Part shown: in pieces, positions 41,555-50,243 of the stretch
Layout: every line of letters starts with the position of its first letter
How positions within the stretch are numbered: position 1 is the first letter of the stretch
Origin: JACVRW01 sp963808545
GTDB taxonomy: Bacteria; Actinomycetota; Thermoleophilia; Solirubrobacterales; Thermoleophilaceae
NCBI GenBank assembly: GCA_963808545.1
Contig: CAWEGB010000006.1
Coordinates: forward strand, 1 to 64,000
DNA: 64,000 nucleotides
Direction: 5' to 3'
Made by a program: the position numbers and the translations under genes
Notes under the pieces: model-generated
Seen by the model: the letters and a program-made list of their open reading frames with translations, nothing else
Told to the model about the DNA's origin: nothing
The model's database searches: none

Positions 41555-42540
41555 GGTCCGTTCCCCTCACCCAGAGCGGGGTAGTCCTCGGCCATCGCCT
41601 CGAGCACCAGCCTGGCGGGGGCGATGGCGCCGTCGCGCGAGAAGTGGATCCCGTCCGGCTGGCGCGCCAGCACCTTGCGGCCGTCGATCTTCAGGCTGTC
41701 GGAGTACCTGCCGCCGTTGAGCGTGGAGAACACGTCCACGTAGCGCAGGCCCGGCACGGCGTCCACGGCCTGCTCAACGGCGCGGTTCTGGCTGGCGTAT
41801 ATGCCGTTCTGCTCGGAGTCGCGTGCGGTGGGCGGCGGCACCCAGTACACCGGGCGCTCGGCGTTGCCGGCCAGCGACTGGGCCACCACGGCCACGCGGC
41901 GGGCGAACTCGGTCTGCCACTCGGGGGTCCCCGGCCCATAGAGCTGACCGTCCACATCGACGTTGAACCCGTCGTTGCCGCCGATGGCCATGACCACGGC
42001 ATCCGGGTCGCGGGCGTCGATCTCCTGCTGAGCGTTGAGCTCCCAGTTGAAGAAGCCCGGGTTGGTGAGCGAGGTCGAGTTCCGGGGGACGGTCTCGACC
42101 TCGAGCAGCCCCGGCCGCGCCTGGTCGGTGAGCCGCTCTCCGAGGAACTGTGCCTCGGAGTCACCGGTCACGAGCACCTCGAGCGGCCGGCCCGGCGTGG
42201 GCTGGCGATAGCTCGGCTCCGCCTCGTCGACCTTCGCCTTGCGCTTGAGGATCGCGGCGGAGCCGGTCTCGAGCTCGGTGCCCGACGCCGTCTTGTCCTC
42301 CTGGCCGAACGCGAGGTCCAGGCCCTGTCGCGGCAGATGCAGGCCCACGAAGCCGGCGACGTCGTCGACCGGGCGCCCCACGGAAAGAACGATGTCCCGC
42401 GTGGTGCCCTCCTTCATGCCCTCGCCGGCTCTGACGATGGCCTCGGAGTTGAACAGCGTGGCGATCCCGAGCGCAATGAGGACCACGGCCAGGACGCGGC
42501 CGGCGGGCATCGTGAGTCTTCGGTTCGGGTCGGAATCCAT
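41551..42540 (-). CDS. membrane-anchored SGNH-like protein (DUF459-type)
   Basis: 329 aa. One N-terminal transmembrane helix (VLAVVLIALGIATLF, about residues 15-32). An SGNH-like domain follows: VTGDSEAQFLGERL (Ser block), VMAIGGNDGFN (Asn block) and PDGIHFSRDGAIAPA (Asp/His block). Proteins of this type accompany MBOAT acyltransferases and act in surface-polymer O-acetylation. It is between the MBOAT gene (3 bp upstream) and a second SGNH gene that overlaps its stop. Confidence 0.82.
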   Translation of the reverse strand: MDSDPNRRLTMPAGRVLAVVLIALGIATLFNSEAIVRAGEGMKEGTTRDIVLSVGRPVDDVAGFVGLHLPRQGLDLAFGQEDKTASGTELETGSAAILKRKAKVDEAEPSYRQPTPGRPLEVLVTGDSEAQFLGERLTDQARPGLLEVETVPRNSTSLTNPGFFNWELNAQQEIDARDPDAVVMAIGGNDGFNVDVDGQLYGPGTPEWQTEFARRVAVVAQSLAGNAERPVYWVPPPTARDSEQNGIYASQNRAVEQAVDAVPGLRYVDVFSTLNGGRYSDSLKIDGRKVLARQPDGIHFSRDGAIAPARLVLEAMAEDYPALGEGNGP

Positions 42541-42543
42541 GGC

Positions 42544-43944
42544 TCAGAACTGGAAGTAGATGAAGGGCGCCACGCCCTGCTGGCCCACCGCGGCGTCGGC
42601 CACGACGAGGAGTGCTCCGAACGCGATTCCCTGCGCGGCCACGGGCCGGGCCACGACCCAGGCCTCCGCACGGCGCCACCAGCCCGCCGGGAACGCCTGG
42701 ACCGCGATCGCGGCCACTACCAGGAAAACCATAGAGAAGGTGACCAGCGGCGAAGGGCCTGCAAGCCCTATCCCGCCCAGGATCTCGAAGGCGATGTCGA
42801 GGTTGGGTGCGCGGAAGAACACCCACGCGATGCACACCACATGGAAGGTCACGAACCAGGCCACCGGCGCAGGCAGGCGAAAGCCGGGAAGGTTCTCGCG
42901 CCCCCAGCGCTCGACCGACAGCGCCCCGCCGTGGATGCCGCCCCAGATCACGAAGGTCCACGACGCGCCGTGCCAGAGCCCGCCGAGCAGCATCGTGAGC
43001 ATCAGGTTGCGGTAGGTGGTGGCCTCGCCCTTGCGGTTGCCCCCCAGCGGTATGTAGAGGTAGTCGCGCAGCCAGCGGGACAACGTGATGTGCCAACGCC
43101 GCCAGAAGTCCTGCAGCGACAGGGCCATGTACGGCCGGTTGAAGTTCTGGGGGAGCTGGAAGCCGAGCAGCAGGGCCAGGCCGATCGCCATGTCGGTGTA
43201 ACCCGAGAAGTCGCAGTAGATCTGGGCGGCGAAGGCGTAGAAGGCCAGCAGGATCTCGCCGCCCGAGAAGCTCGACGGGTCGTTGTAGACGGGATCCACG
43301 ACGTTGCGGGCCAGTTCGTCGGCGACCACGGTCTTCTTGATCAGGCCGCCGGCGATCAGGAACAGCCCCGGGCCGGCCAGCACCGTCCGCGGATCACGTG
43401 GCTCGCGCAGCTGGGGCAGGAGCTCGTTGGCGCGCACGATCGGCCCGGCCACCAGATGGGGGAAGAACGCCTGGAGGATGGCCACGTCCATCAGTGAGGA
43501 GGCCCGCGTCTCGCCCCGGTAGACGTCGACCACGTAGGAGATCGCCTGGAAGGTGAAGAAGGAGATGCCGATCGGCAGCACGATCTGGACGATCGGGAGC
43601 GGCGAGCCCAGTCCCAGCGAGTCAAGGAAGGCGTTCGACTCGTCGATGAAGAAGCCGAAGTACTTGAAGGTGCCCAGCAGCCCGAGGTCGAACACGATCG
43701 CGGCCACCAGCGCACGCTTTTTCGTGACCTGGGACGGCGCGGTGGAGATCACCCGGGCTGCGAAGGTGTTCACGACGCTCGAGGCGATCAGAAGCAGGAC
43801 CCAGCGCCAGTCCACCCAGCCGTAGAAGAAGTACGAGGCCACCAGGATGAACGGCCGCCATGCTCTGGGGTGGGGCATGAGCGCCCAGGACAGGATGAAC
43901 ACGATCACGAAAAAGACCGCGAACTCGATGGTGGGGAAGCTCAC
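42544..43944 (-). CDS. MBOAT family O-acyltransferase (AlgI/DltB-like)
   Basis: 466 aa with about eleven membrane segments. The start MSFPTIEFAVFFVIVFIL is typical of the family, followed by a FVDEVNA-like loop (FFIDESNAFLD), the region FFPHLVAGPIVRANELLPQL, and the catalytic His in GLWHGASWTFVIWGGIHGG. Enzymes of this type move acyl groups across the membrane for O-acylation of exopolysaccharide or teichoic-type polymers. With the DUF459-type and SGNH proteins it forms a complete acylation cluster. GTG start at 43944; the divergent SGNH gene starts inside it. Confidence 0.9.
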   Translation of the reverse strand: MSFPTIEFAVFFVIVFILSWALMPHPRAWRPFILVASYFFYGWVDWRWVLLLIASSVVNTFAARVISTAPSQVTKKRALVAAIVFDLGLLGTFKYFGFFIDESNAFLDSLGLGSPLPIVQIVLPIGISFFTFQAISYVVDVYRGETRASSLMDVAILQAFFPHLVAGPIVRANELLPQLREPRDPRTVLAGPGLFLIAGGLIKKTVVADELARNVVDPVYNDPSSFSGGEILLAFYAFAAQIYCDFSGYTDMAIGLALLLGFQLPQNFNRPYMALSLQDFWRRWHITLSRWLRDYLYIPLGGNRKGEATTYRNLMLTMLLGGLWHGASWTFVIWGGIHGGALSVERWGRENLPGFRLPAPVAWFVTFHVVCIAWVFFRAPNLDIAFEILGGIGLAGPSPLVTFSMVFLVVAAIAVQAFPAGWWRRAEAWVVARPVAAQGIAFGALLVVADAAVGQQGVAPFIYFQF

Positions 43945-44746
43945 GACCGGGATTCTGTCTGTCGCGGCGGCCGTGGTTGTCGCGTTCAGCCTTCCTTCCC
44001 CCGCTCAGGCCGCCGCGCAGAGCGTCCTGGTGGTGGGCGACAGCCTTCAGGTGGGCACGGGTCCCTACCTGGAGCAGGAGCTTCGCGCCGCCTCGGTGGA
44101 GATCGACAGCCGCCAGAGCCGCGGCAGCGCCGACGGGCTGGCGGCGCTACGAGGGCGCCTGCGCGCCGATCACACCGTGGTGGTGTTCGACCTCGGCACC
44201 AATGACGACCCCACGAACCCTGGCGCTCTCGTCTCGACGATGAACTCCGCGCGCCAGGCCGCCGGCGATCGCTGCCTGGTGGTGGCCACCATCCTCCGCC
44301 CGCCCTACAACGGTGTGAGCGTGGACGGGATGAACGCGGCGATCGAACGCTTCGCCCTCGCCAACCAGGGGGTGCAGCTCGTGGACTGGCACGGAGTGGC
44401 CACGAGCACGCCGGGGATCCTCTACGACGACGGCGTGCACGCCCGTCCGGAGGGCTACGCCCTGCGCGGGCGGCTGTTGGCCCAGGCGGTGCGCGGCTGC
44501 GGCGGCGCTGGCGGCGGGGACCTGACGGGCATCCCGGCGCCGCGCGGTGACGGGGTGCCACCGGCGGCCCCCGAACCCGAGCCCGAGCCCGAGCCGCAAC
44601 CGCAGCTCAACGTGGAGACGCCGGCGGCGCTGGTGGCGATCGGGTCGGCGATCCGCGGGGCGGTGAGCCTGGTGACCACCGCCACGGGCGACGCTCGCCG
44701 GGCGGCCGGCCTCGGCCCGCCGGAGCCCGTGCTCGGCGCCCGCTAG
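43928..44746 (+). CDS. secreted SGNH/GDSL hydrolase-like protein with acidic-proline tail
   Basis: 272 aa. Signal peptide about residues 1-28 (KLTTGILSVAAAVVVAFSL, cut near AQAAA). SGNH blocks: LVVGDSLQVGT, FDLGTNDDP and DDGVHARPEGYALRG, close in sequence to the SGNH protein at 40955-41554. The tail contains EPEPEPEPQPQ and an Ala/Val-rich helix. The chosen ATG lies 17 bp inside the divergent MBOAT gene, so the two genes overlap head to head; a GTG one codon later is equally possible. Its stop shares the CTAG at 44743-44746 with the next gene. Confidence 0.82.
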   Translation: MVGKLTTGILSVAAAVVVAFSLPSPAQAAAQSVLVVGDSLQVGTGPYLEQELRAASVEIDSRQSRGSADGLAALRGRLRADHTVVVFDLGTNDDPTNPGALVSTMNSARQAAGDRCLVVATILRPPYNGVSVDGMNAAIERFALANQGVQLVDWHGVATSTPGILYDDGVHARPEGYALRGRLLAQAVRGCGGAGGGDLTGIPAPRGDGVPPAAPEPEPEPEPQPQLNVETPAALVAIGSAIRGAVSLVTTATGDARRAAGLGPPEPVLGAR

Positions 44747-45090
44747 CGGCTCAGGTGCCGGTCGATCGTCTCGCGCACCCAGCGCCGCTCGTCCGTGCTC
44801 GCCATGCGATAGCGGCCGAGCAGCTCCTTCTGGCTCTCGAGCGGCAGGCCGGCCAGCACCCAGCGCACCGCCAGGCGCTCGAAGAGGAACTCCACGCGGC
44901 GCTGCCAGCGGTCCTCGGCGGAGGCCGCCGGCCGGGCGTCGAGGGACTCGAGCTGGCGCTGCGTGCCCTGGCTCAGCTCGTCGCGGAGCGTGAGCACGTT
45001 GCCTTCGGCGTCGGCGTAGTCGGTGGACGCGACGGGTCCAGCCGAGCGCGGTCGTCCCTGCTTCTCCCGCCGTCGGCTGCGACGGCCCAC
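44743..45090 (-). CDS. hypothetical basic protein
   Basis: 115 aa. An Arg/Lys-rich N-terminus (RRSRRREKQGRPR) is followed by two helices (RDELSQGTQRQLESLDARPA; RRVEFLFERLAVRWVLAGLP). I recognise no family. It is adjacent to the cyclic-nucleotide-binding-like gene with 5 bp between and convergent with the SGNH gene. The start is GTG; no ribosome binding site decides it. Confidence 0.55.
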   Translation of the reverse strand: MGRRSRRREKQGRPRSAGPVASTDYADAEGNVLTLRDELSQGTQRQLESLDARPAASAEDRWQRRVEFLFERLAVRWVLAGLPLESQKELLGRYRMASTDERRWVRETIDRHLSR

Positions 45091-45095
45091 GCGCG

Positions 45096-45506
45096 TCAGT
45101 CCGAGGCCGGCGCGGTGAGTGTCCTGGCTCGCCGGTCCACCGCCGCGCGGATGCGGCCGGCCACCTCGGGGAGCGACGCGGCCACGCCGCGAAAGTCCTG
45201 TTCGGTCATCACGACCGCGCGTACGGGGGAGGTCGCGTTCACCGTCGCGTTGCGCTCCGAGCCGGACACGATGCCCATCTCGCCCAGGAAGTCGCCAGCC
45301 CCGAGAACGGCGATGCAGTCACCGTCGCGTATCACCTCGGCCGAGCCCTCGAGCAGGACGAAGAACTCGTAGGCGAACTCACCCTGGCGCACCAGCTCCT
45401 GGCCCTCCGCCAGATCGATCTCGTCCGCCCTCTGAGCCACCTCGCGCAGCTCCCTGGACGAGAGCGACGCGAACAACGGGATCTCCTTCAGGCGGGCCGC
45501 ATCCAT
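45096..45506 (-). CDS. single cyclic nucleotide-binding domain protein
   Basis: 136 aa, one cNMP-binding beta-roll and nothing else: EIPLFASLSSRELREVAQRA, then LVRQGEFAYEFFVLLEGSAE, the phosphate-binding cassette GDFLGEMGIVSGSERNATVNAT, and a C-terminal helix. There is no DNA-binding domain, so it is not a CRP-type regulator by itself. The canonical Arg of the cassette is offset (GSERNATV), so true cNMP binding is likely but not certain. AGGAGG is 8 nt before the ATG. Confidence 0.85.
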   Translation of the reverse strand: MDAARLKEIPLFASLSSRELREVAQRADEIDLAEGQELVRQGEFAYEFFVLLEGSAEVIRDGDCIAVLGAGDFLGEMGIVSGSERNATVNATSPVRAVVMTEQDFRGVAASLPEVAGRIRAAVDRRARTLTAPASD

Positions 45507-45657
45507 TTCTGTTGCCTCCTGGGCGACGGGGAGGGCTGATGCTAACCGCCAACCCGGGGTTGCGCAGGCTGTACTGGGTTCACGGTACGCCGGACCGCGG
45601 CCCCGGGAGAGACGCACCGGGCAACCGTATCCGGAGCCGAACGTAGGCTGCTCCGGG

Positions 45658-47013
45658 ATGGACCGCAAGGCCGAGCGTGCGCCCATGACCGTGATCGTGC
45701 GTGGACTCTCGTCCGGGGAGCGCTCGCGCCGGTGGCGCCGGCGGCTGCTCCTGCACGAGGCGGTGGCCCGCAGCCTCACCCTGATCCCGGGCTGCTACCT
45801 GCTGGGCGCGGCCGTGCTGGGGATCGTGGTTCCCGAGATCGACCGCGCCCGCGGCAGCGGAACCGTCCTCGACCTCGATGCCGACAGCGCTCGTTCGATA
45901 CTCGAGGCCGTCGCCACCGGGATGATCACCTTCGCCGGGCTGGTGGTGTCGATCGCGGTGCTCGTGATCCAGTTCGGCGCCGCCCAGTACTCGCCGCGGC
46001 TGGTGCTCGCCTTCCGCCGCGACCGGTGGGTCAAGCACGCTCTGGGCCTGTTCGTGGCGCCCGGCCTGTACGCCCTCGTGGCCGTGGGCCCGATCGGCAC
46101 GGACGACACCCGTGTGCAGCCGGACCTCACCGTGCTCGTCGCGCTGGTGCTGATGGCGGTGGCGCTGCTCGCGCTGTTTCGCTTCATCGCGCGGCTGCTC
46201 GACCTGCTGCGGCCGCGCCGGATCTACGCCCAGCTGGCGGAACGGGCGCACCTGGCCATCGACGACGTCTACCCGTTCGAGCTCGACGCGGACGTGGACG
46301 AGGTGGAGATGTCCGACGAGTCGGTCGCTGCGGTGGTGAGGCACACACAGCCGGCGGCGGTGCTGGCCGCCGTCGACCGCGCCCATGCCGTGAGGGTGGC
46401 CGGCGCCGCCGGCGTGGTGGTGGAGGTGGCCCTGCCGGTGGGTGGCTACGTGCACACGGGTGCGCCCCTGTTCCTGGTGCACGGCGAGGGCTCGATCGAC
46501 GAGGCCGAGCTACGCGGCTGCGCGCTCTTCTCCGACGGCCGGACCATCACCCAGGATCCGGCCTTCGCGCTGAGGGCGATGGTGGATGTGGCCTGCCGGG
46601 CTCTCTCACCGGCGGTAAACGACCCAACGACGGCGGTCGAGTGCATGGACGGCGAGGAGGGCCTGCTGCTGCGCTTGGCCCGGCGGCGGCTCGAGGGATC
46701 GGCCGTGGTCGACGACGAGGGGACGGTACGGCTGCTGATGCCCACCGCGGGCTGGAACGAGCTGCTCACGCTCGCCCTGACCGAGATCCGCCACTACGGC
46801 GCCGGCGCGCCGCAGGTGACCCGCCGGATGCGGGCGCTGCTCGAGTCGCTGCTCCGATCCGCGCCCGAGGTCCGGCGGCCTCAGCTGGCGGAGCAGCTCG
46901 CTCTGCTCGACGCGGCCGTGGACCGGCACTTCCCCGAGTCCGCCGAGCGGGCGATCGCCCGGGCTGCGGACCCGTTGGGGCTGGGCGGGGACGCGCGCGA
47001 GTGGGCGCGCTGA
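45658..47013 (+). CDS. DUF2254 family membrane protein
   Basis: 451 aa. Four transmembrane helices lie in the first 190 residues (GCYLLGAAVLGIVVPEI; ATGMITFAGLVVSIAVLVI; ALGLFVAPGLYALVAVG; LVALVLMAVALLALFRFI), followed by a large cytosolic domain with TDDPAFALRAMVDVACRALS-type segment (QDPAFALRAMVDVACRALSP) and NDPTTAVECMD, hallmarks of the family. Its role is unknown. TAGGCT is 8 nt before the ATG, with no Shine-Dalgarno sequence. Confidence 0.85.
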   Translation: MDRKAERAPMTVIVRGLSSGERSRRWRRRLLLHEAVARSLTLIPGCYLLGAAVLGIVVPEIDRARGSGTVLDLDADSARSILEAVATGMITFAGLVVSIAVLVIQFGAAQYSPRLVLAFRRDRWVKHALGLFVAPGLYALVAVGPIGTDDTRVQPDLTVLVALVLMAVALLALFRFIARLLDLLRPRRIYAQLAERAHLAIDDVYPFELDADVDEVEMSDESVAAVVRHTQPAAVLAAVDRAHAVRVAGAAGVVVEVALPVGGYVHTGAPLFLVHGEGSIDEAELRGCALFSDGRTITQDPAFALRAMVDVACRALSPAVNDPTTAVECMDGEEGLLLRLARRRLEGSAVVDDEGTVRLLMPTAGWNELLTLALTEIRHYGAGAPQVTRRMRALLESLLRSAPEVRRPQLAEQLALLDAAVDRHFPESAERAIARAADPLGLGGDAREWAR

Positions 47014-47017
47014 GCGG

Positions 47018-48133
47018 TCAGCGCGCTGCTCGGCTCAGCCACGCGCGCGCCTGCCGGGCCACCAGCCGCGTGAGTGTTCCCAGGGCGATGTTGCCGTCGA
47101 TCAGGTGGAGCCCCCAGCTGGCGTCGGGCACCGGTTGAAAGCGGCGCGCGCCGGGCGCGCGGGTCACCTGAAGCACGTTGGCGCCGCCGGCCCGGGAGCA
47201 ACGCCCGCGGGTGGCGCCCGGCACGGAGATCCAGGGCGTGGGCGCGGCGGGCAGCGGTCCCCCAGCGGTCAGCTCGGTGAGCACGGCGATCGCGCCCGGG
47301 GCGAAGGGCTCGGTGGGGACCACCAGCTCGAGCCTGCCCGCGCCGCCTTCGAGGGCCGCCGGGTTGGTGCAGAGCACCTCGAGGCGGTCGCTCTCCGCCC
47401 GCCCGAAGATGGTTTCGGCCGGGACCGGCTCGTTGAAGGCCGAGAAGGCGACCACACAGCCCACCTGCCCGGCCGAGCGGCATGCCCTGACGTTGCGGAA
47501 GTCGCCGCCCCGGTCGCGGCCACGGGCCACGGTGACGTTGCCCCCCAGCAGCACTGCGGAGATGAGGCGCCGCCGGGCGCGCCGGACCGGGTCGATCTCG
47601 CGCTTGACCAGCTCGCGGAGCATGTACGTGCCCTGCGAGTGGCCGATGAGGACGACGCCCCGGCCGTGGTTGTGCCGGCGCAGGTAGGTGCGCCACGCCT
47701 CGCGCACGTCGGAGTATGCGCGCTCGCGGTCGGCGTCGGTGGTGGCCGGGTTGCGGATGCCGCTGAGGGTCAGCTGCCGGTACACCGGGGCGTAGACCCG
47801 GCAGCCCGCGGAGTAGCGCGCCGCCTGGTAGAGCGCGATCGAGCGCAGCTCGGGGTCGATGCTCTTGTCGGCCTGAAGTCCCGGCTGGGAGCTGACCGTG
47901 GGGTAGACGTAGAAGCAGTCGTAGCGTGGCCGGCGGGCGCGCTGGAAGCCGACGGTGGCGAGCCGGGTCTCGGTGGGCGAGAGGACGGTCGTGCGCAGGT
48001 TGGGCGTGCACGGGTCGTTCGCGAGGCCCGGCTTGCACAGCCAGACCGTCTTGGCCGAGGCCGGGCCCGCCGCGGCCAGGGCCACGAGCGCCGCCGCACA
48101 CAGGGCCACCAGGACACGCCGCACGGCACCCAT
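47018..48133 (-). CDS. secreted DUF3089 family protein (paralogue of the gene at 837)
   Basis: 371 aa from ATG 48133. Signal peptide residues 1-27 (VLVALCAAALVALAAAGPAS), then TVWLCKPGLANDPC, matching the 837-1922 protein almost word for word at this point. The nucleophile elbow is GHSQGTYMLRELV. Late segments (LEVLCTNPAAL; WGLHLIDGNIALGTLTRLV) also match the paralogue. The ATG overlaps the stop of the upstream LtrA gene (TGATG). Confidence 0.85.
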   Translation of the reverse strand: MGAVRRVLVALCAAALVALAAAGPASAKTVWLCKPGLANDPCTPNLRTTVLSPTETRLATVGFQRARRPRYDCFYVYPTVSSQPGLQADKSIDPELRSIALYQAARYSAGCRVYAPVYRQLTLSGIRNPATTDADRERAYSDVREAWRTYLRRHNHGRGVVLIGHSQGTYMLRELVKREIDPVRRARRRLISAVLLGGNVTVARGRDRGGDFRNVRACRSAGQVGCVVAFSAFNEPVPAETIFGRAESDRLEVLCTNPAALEGGAGRLELVVPTEPFAPGAIAVLTELTAGGPLPAAPTPWISVPGATRGRCSRAGGANVLQVTRAPGARRFQPVPDASWGLHLIDGNIALGTLTRLVARQARAWLSRAAR

Positions 48134-49323
48134 CAGTGCGCCCCCTCCTCCTCGAGCAGGCGAGTGCGAAGGCGCTCGCGCAGCTCTCTGAAGGCGATCG
48201 TCTCGTAGGCGATCAGCGCCGCCAGCACTGCGGTGACCATCGCAAGCGTCGCCAGCGCGGGAATCTCCACCGCCACGGGGATGAGTGCCGCGAGGATCAC
48301 GGCCGCCATCAGGCGCTGCCAGCTGAAGCGATGGACGTTGCGCCAGCGAAAGGCCGTGTGCGCCAGCAGGTACAGCGCCACGCCGCCCAGGAGCGCCACC
48401 GCCGGCACCAGCTTGAGCGGGTCGTCCACGTGCTCGAGCGTCTTCTTGAAGCCCAGGGCCACGAGCACGATGCCGGCCACCATGGGGAGGTGCAGGTAGG
48501 AGAACGAGTCGCGGGCGATCTCGTTCTGCTCCTTGCCCCTCTCGGCGTTCTCGAGCCGGCGTTCGGCCACCAGGGCCACGATGTCGAAGTACAGCCGCCA
48601 CAGCGCGAAGGCCACCGCCGTCCCCAGCACCGCGGCGATCACCACGCCGGCGTCAACGCCCTCCTCGGCCCCGATGCCTATCGCCACGATCGACTCGCCC
48701 AGGGCGATGATCACGAACAGCCCGTGGCGCTCGGCGAAGTGCCCGGGTGAGAGCTTCCAGCCCTCGGACCCGAACACGTACGGCTCCCCGGCGTCGAGCA
48801 CGATGGCGAGCGCCCACAGTCCTCCCTGCAGCCAGCCGTCGGCGAACGAGGCCGCCACCAGCAGGCCCACCCCGACGGTCGTGCCGATGGCCAGGCCGAG
48901 CGTGGAGCGCCGCAGCGCCGGGTCGTCACGGCTGGCCACCATGAACAGAACGATGTGGCTGAACCTCAGCACCGCGTAGGCCCCCGCGAACAGCAGCCCG
49001 AGATCGCCGAAGGCCTCTGGGATGCAGAGCGACACCACCAGCGCCGCGGCCATCGCCGCAAGGATGGCGAAGCGGACGATCCCCTCCTCGGGGTCGACCA
49101 CGCTCGTGAGCCACGAGTAGCCCACCCAGGCCCACCACATCACGCCGAGCACGAGCAGTCCCTGGGCCAGTCCCTCCCACGTGGGGTTGTCGGCCATGAG
49201 CGCGGTGCACTGGGTGAGGGCCAGCACGAACACGAGGTCGAAGAACAGCTCGAGCGGCGACACGCGGTCGCCCGTGCGCATGACCGTCATCCGGCGCGGC
49301 CGGCGGGTGCTGGTGGCCTCCAC
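48133..49323 (-). CDS. low temperature requirement A (LtrA) family membrane protein
   Basis: 396 aa with about eleven hydrophobic segments. The opening VSPLELFFDLVFVLALTQ and later HFAERHGLFVIIALGESIVAI are the two diagnostic LtrA motifs. Family role unresolved. I use GTG 49323 because AATACT lies 8 nt upstream on this strand; ATG codons at 49290 and 49281 are alternatives with a shorter N-terminus. It precedes the DUF3089 gene with an overlapping stop/start. Confidence 0.88.
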   Translation of the reverse strand: MEATSTRRPRRMTVMRTGDRVSPLELFFDLVFVLALTQCTALMADNPTWEGLAQGLLVLGVMWWAWVGYSWLTSVVDPEEGIVRFAILAAMAAALVVSLCIPEAFGDLGLLFAGAYAVLRFSHIVLFMVASRDDPALRRSTLGLAIGTTVGVGLLVAASFADGWLQGGLWALAIVLDAGEPYVFGSEGWKLSPGHFAERHGLFVIIALGESIVAIGIGAEEGVDAGVVIAAVLGTAVAFALWRLYFDIVALVAERRLENAERGKEQNEIARDSFSYLHLPMVAGIVLVALGFKKTLEHVDDPLKLVPAVALLGGVALYLLAHTAFRWRNVHRFSWQRLMAAVILAALIPVAVEIPALATLAMVTAVLAALIAYETIAFRELRERLRTRLLEEEGAH

Positions 49324-49372
49324 GGACCGGGAGTATTGCCGTTGCGCCCCGTGGCTAGTGTTGCCCGCCCCG

Positions 49373-50194
49373 GTGGGCGACTTCGAACATGACACGGCGG
49401 TCACCGCCCTCGGCAACGGAAGCTTCAGCTGTGAGATCAGGCCGGACTGGTGGGTCGTGGCCGGGCCCAACGGCGGCTATGTGGCCGCGATCCTGACCCG
49501 CGCGATGGAGGCCGAGCTCGATGGCGGGCACGAGCGCCCGCTGCGCTCGCTCACCGTCCACTACCTGCGGGCGCCCGTCGAGGGACCGGCCGAGGTTGAG
49601 GTCGGGCTCGACCGCCACGGCCGTACGGTCAGCTTCCTGCGGGCCGAGCTGCGCCAGGGGAAAGCGAACGCTCGCGCGCACCGCGCGCTCGCCATTCCGA
49701 AGACCTGCGCGAGCGCGCTGGCGGTCTTCGCGGACGATCGCGAGGGTCTGGAGCTCGACCACGCGCGGGCCCCCGAGATGCCCGCACCGGAGGAGATCGA
49801 TTCGCTGCCCGACCGCCCGGAGGCGCCACCGTTCGGGCGCGAGTTCGACTACCGCCCGGCCATCGGCGGCACGTTGTTCTCGGGCGGGGATGCGGCGCTC
49901 ACCGGCGGCTGGCTGCGGTTCCGCGACGAGCGACCGCTCGATGCGGCGGCGCTGGTGGCGCTGTGCGACTCGTGGTTCCCGGCGGCCTTCGTGGTGGCGG
50001 ATGGTCCCGTGGCCGTGCCCACGCTCGAGCTCACCGTCCACGTGCGCGCGCCGCTGCCGCTGGCGCGCGACTGGGTGCTCGGCCGCTACGCCACCCGTCT
50101 CGCGCGCGACGGCTTCCTCGAGGAGGACGCGGAGTTGTTCGGCCGCGACGGCCGGCTGCTCGCCCAGTCGCGCCAGCTGGCGCTCGCGGGCTAG
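49373..50194 (+). CDS. acyl-CoA thioesterase family protein (double hotdog, TesB/YiiD-type)
   Basis: 273 aa. Two hotdog halves: the first has DTAVTALGNGSFSCEIRPDW, then GPNGGYVAAILTRAMEAEL and LTVHYLRAPVEGPAEVEV; the second has GGWLRFRDERPLDAAALVAL and LELTVHVRAPLPLARDWVLG. It would hydrolyse acyl-CoA. GTG 49373 places FEHDTAVT at the N-terminus as in relatives; an earlier GTG at 49358 is possible. Divergent from ltrA. Confidence 0.82.
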   Translation: MGDFEHDTAVTALGNGSFSCEIRPDWWVVAGPNGGYVAAILTRAMEAELDGGHERPLRSLTVHYLRAPVEGPAEVEVGLDRHGRTVSFLRAELRQGKANARAHRALAIPKTCASALAVFADDREGLELDHARAPEMPAPEEIDSLPDRPEAPPFGREFDYRPAIGGTLFSGGDAALTGGWLRFRDERPLDAAALVALCDSWFPAAFVVADGPVAVPTLELTVHVRAPLPLARDWVLGRYATRLARDGFLEEDAELFGRDGRLLAQSRQLALAG

Positions 50195-50243
50195 CCCCAG
50201 GCACCCCGCTGCCTTGACGAACATGGGACCATCTGCCGCCACG

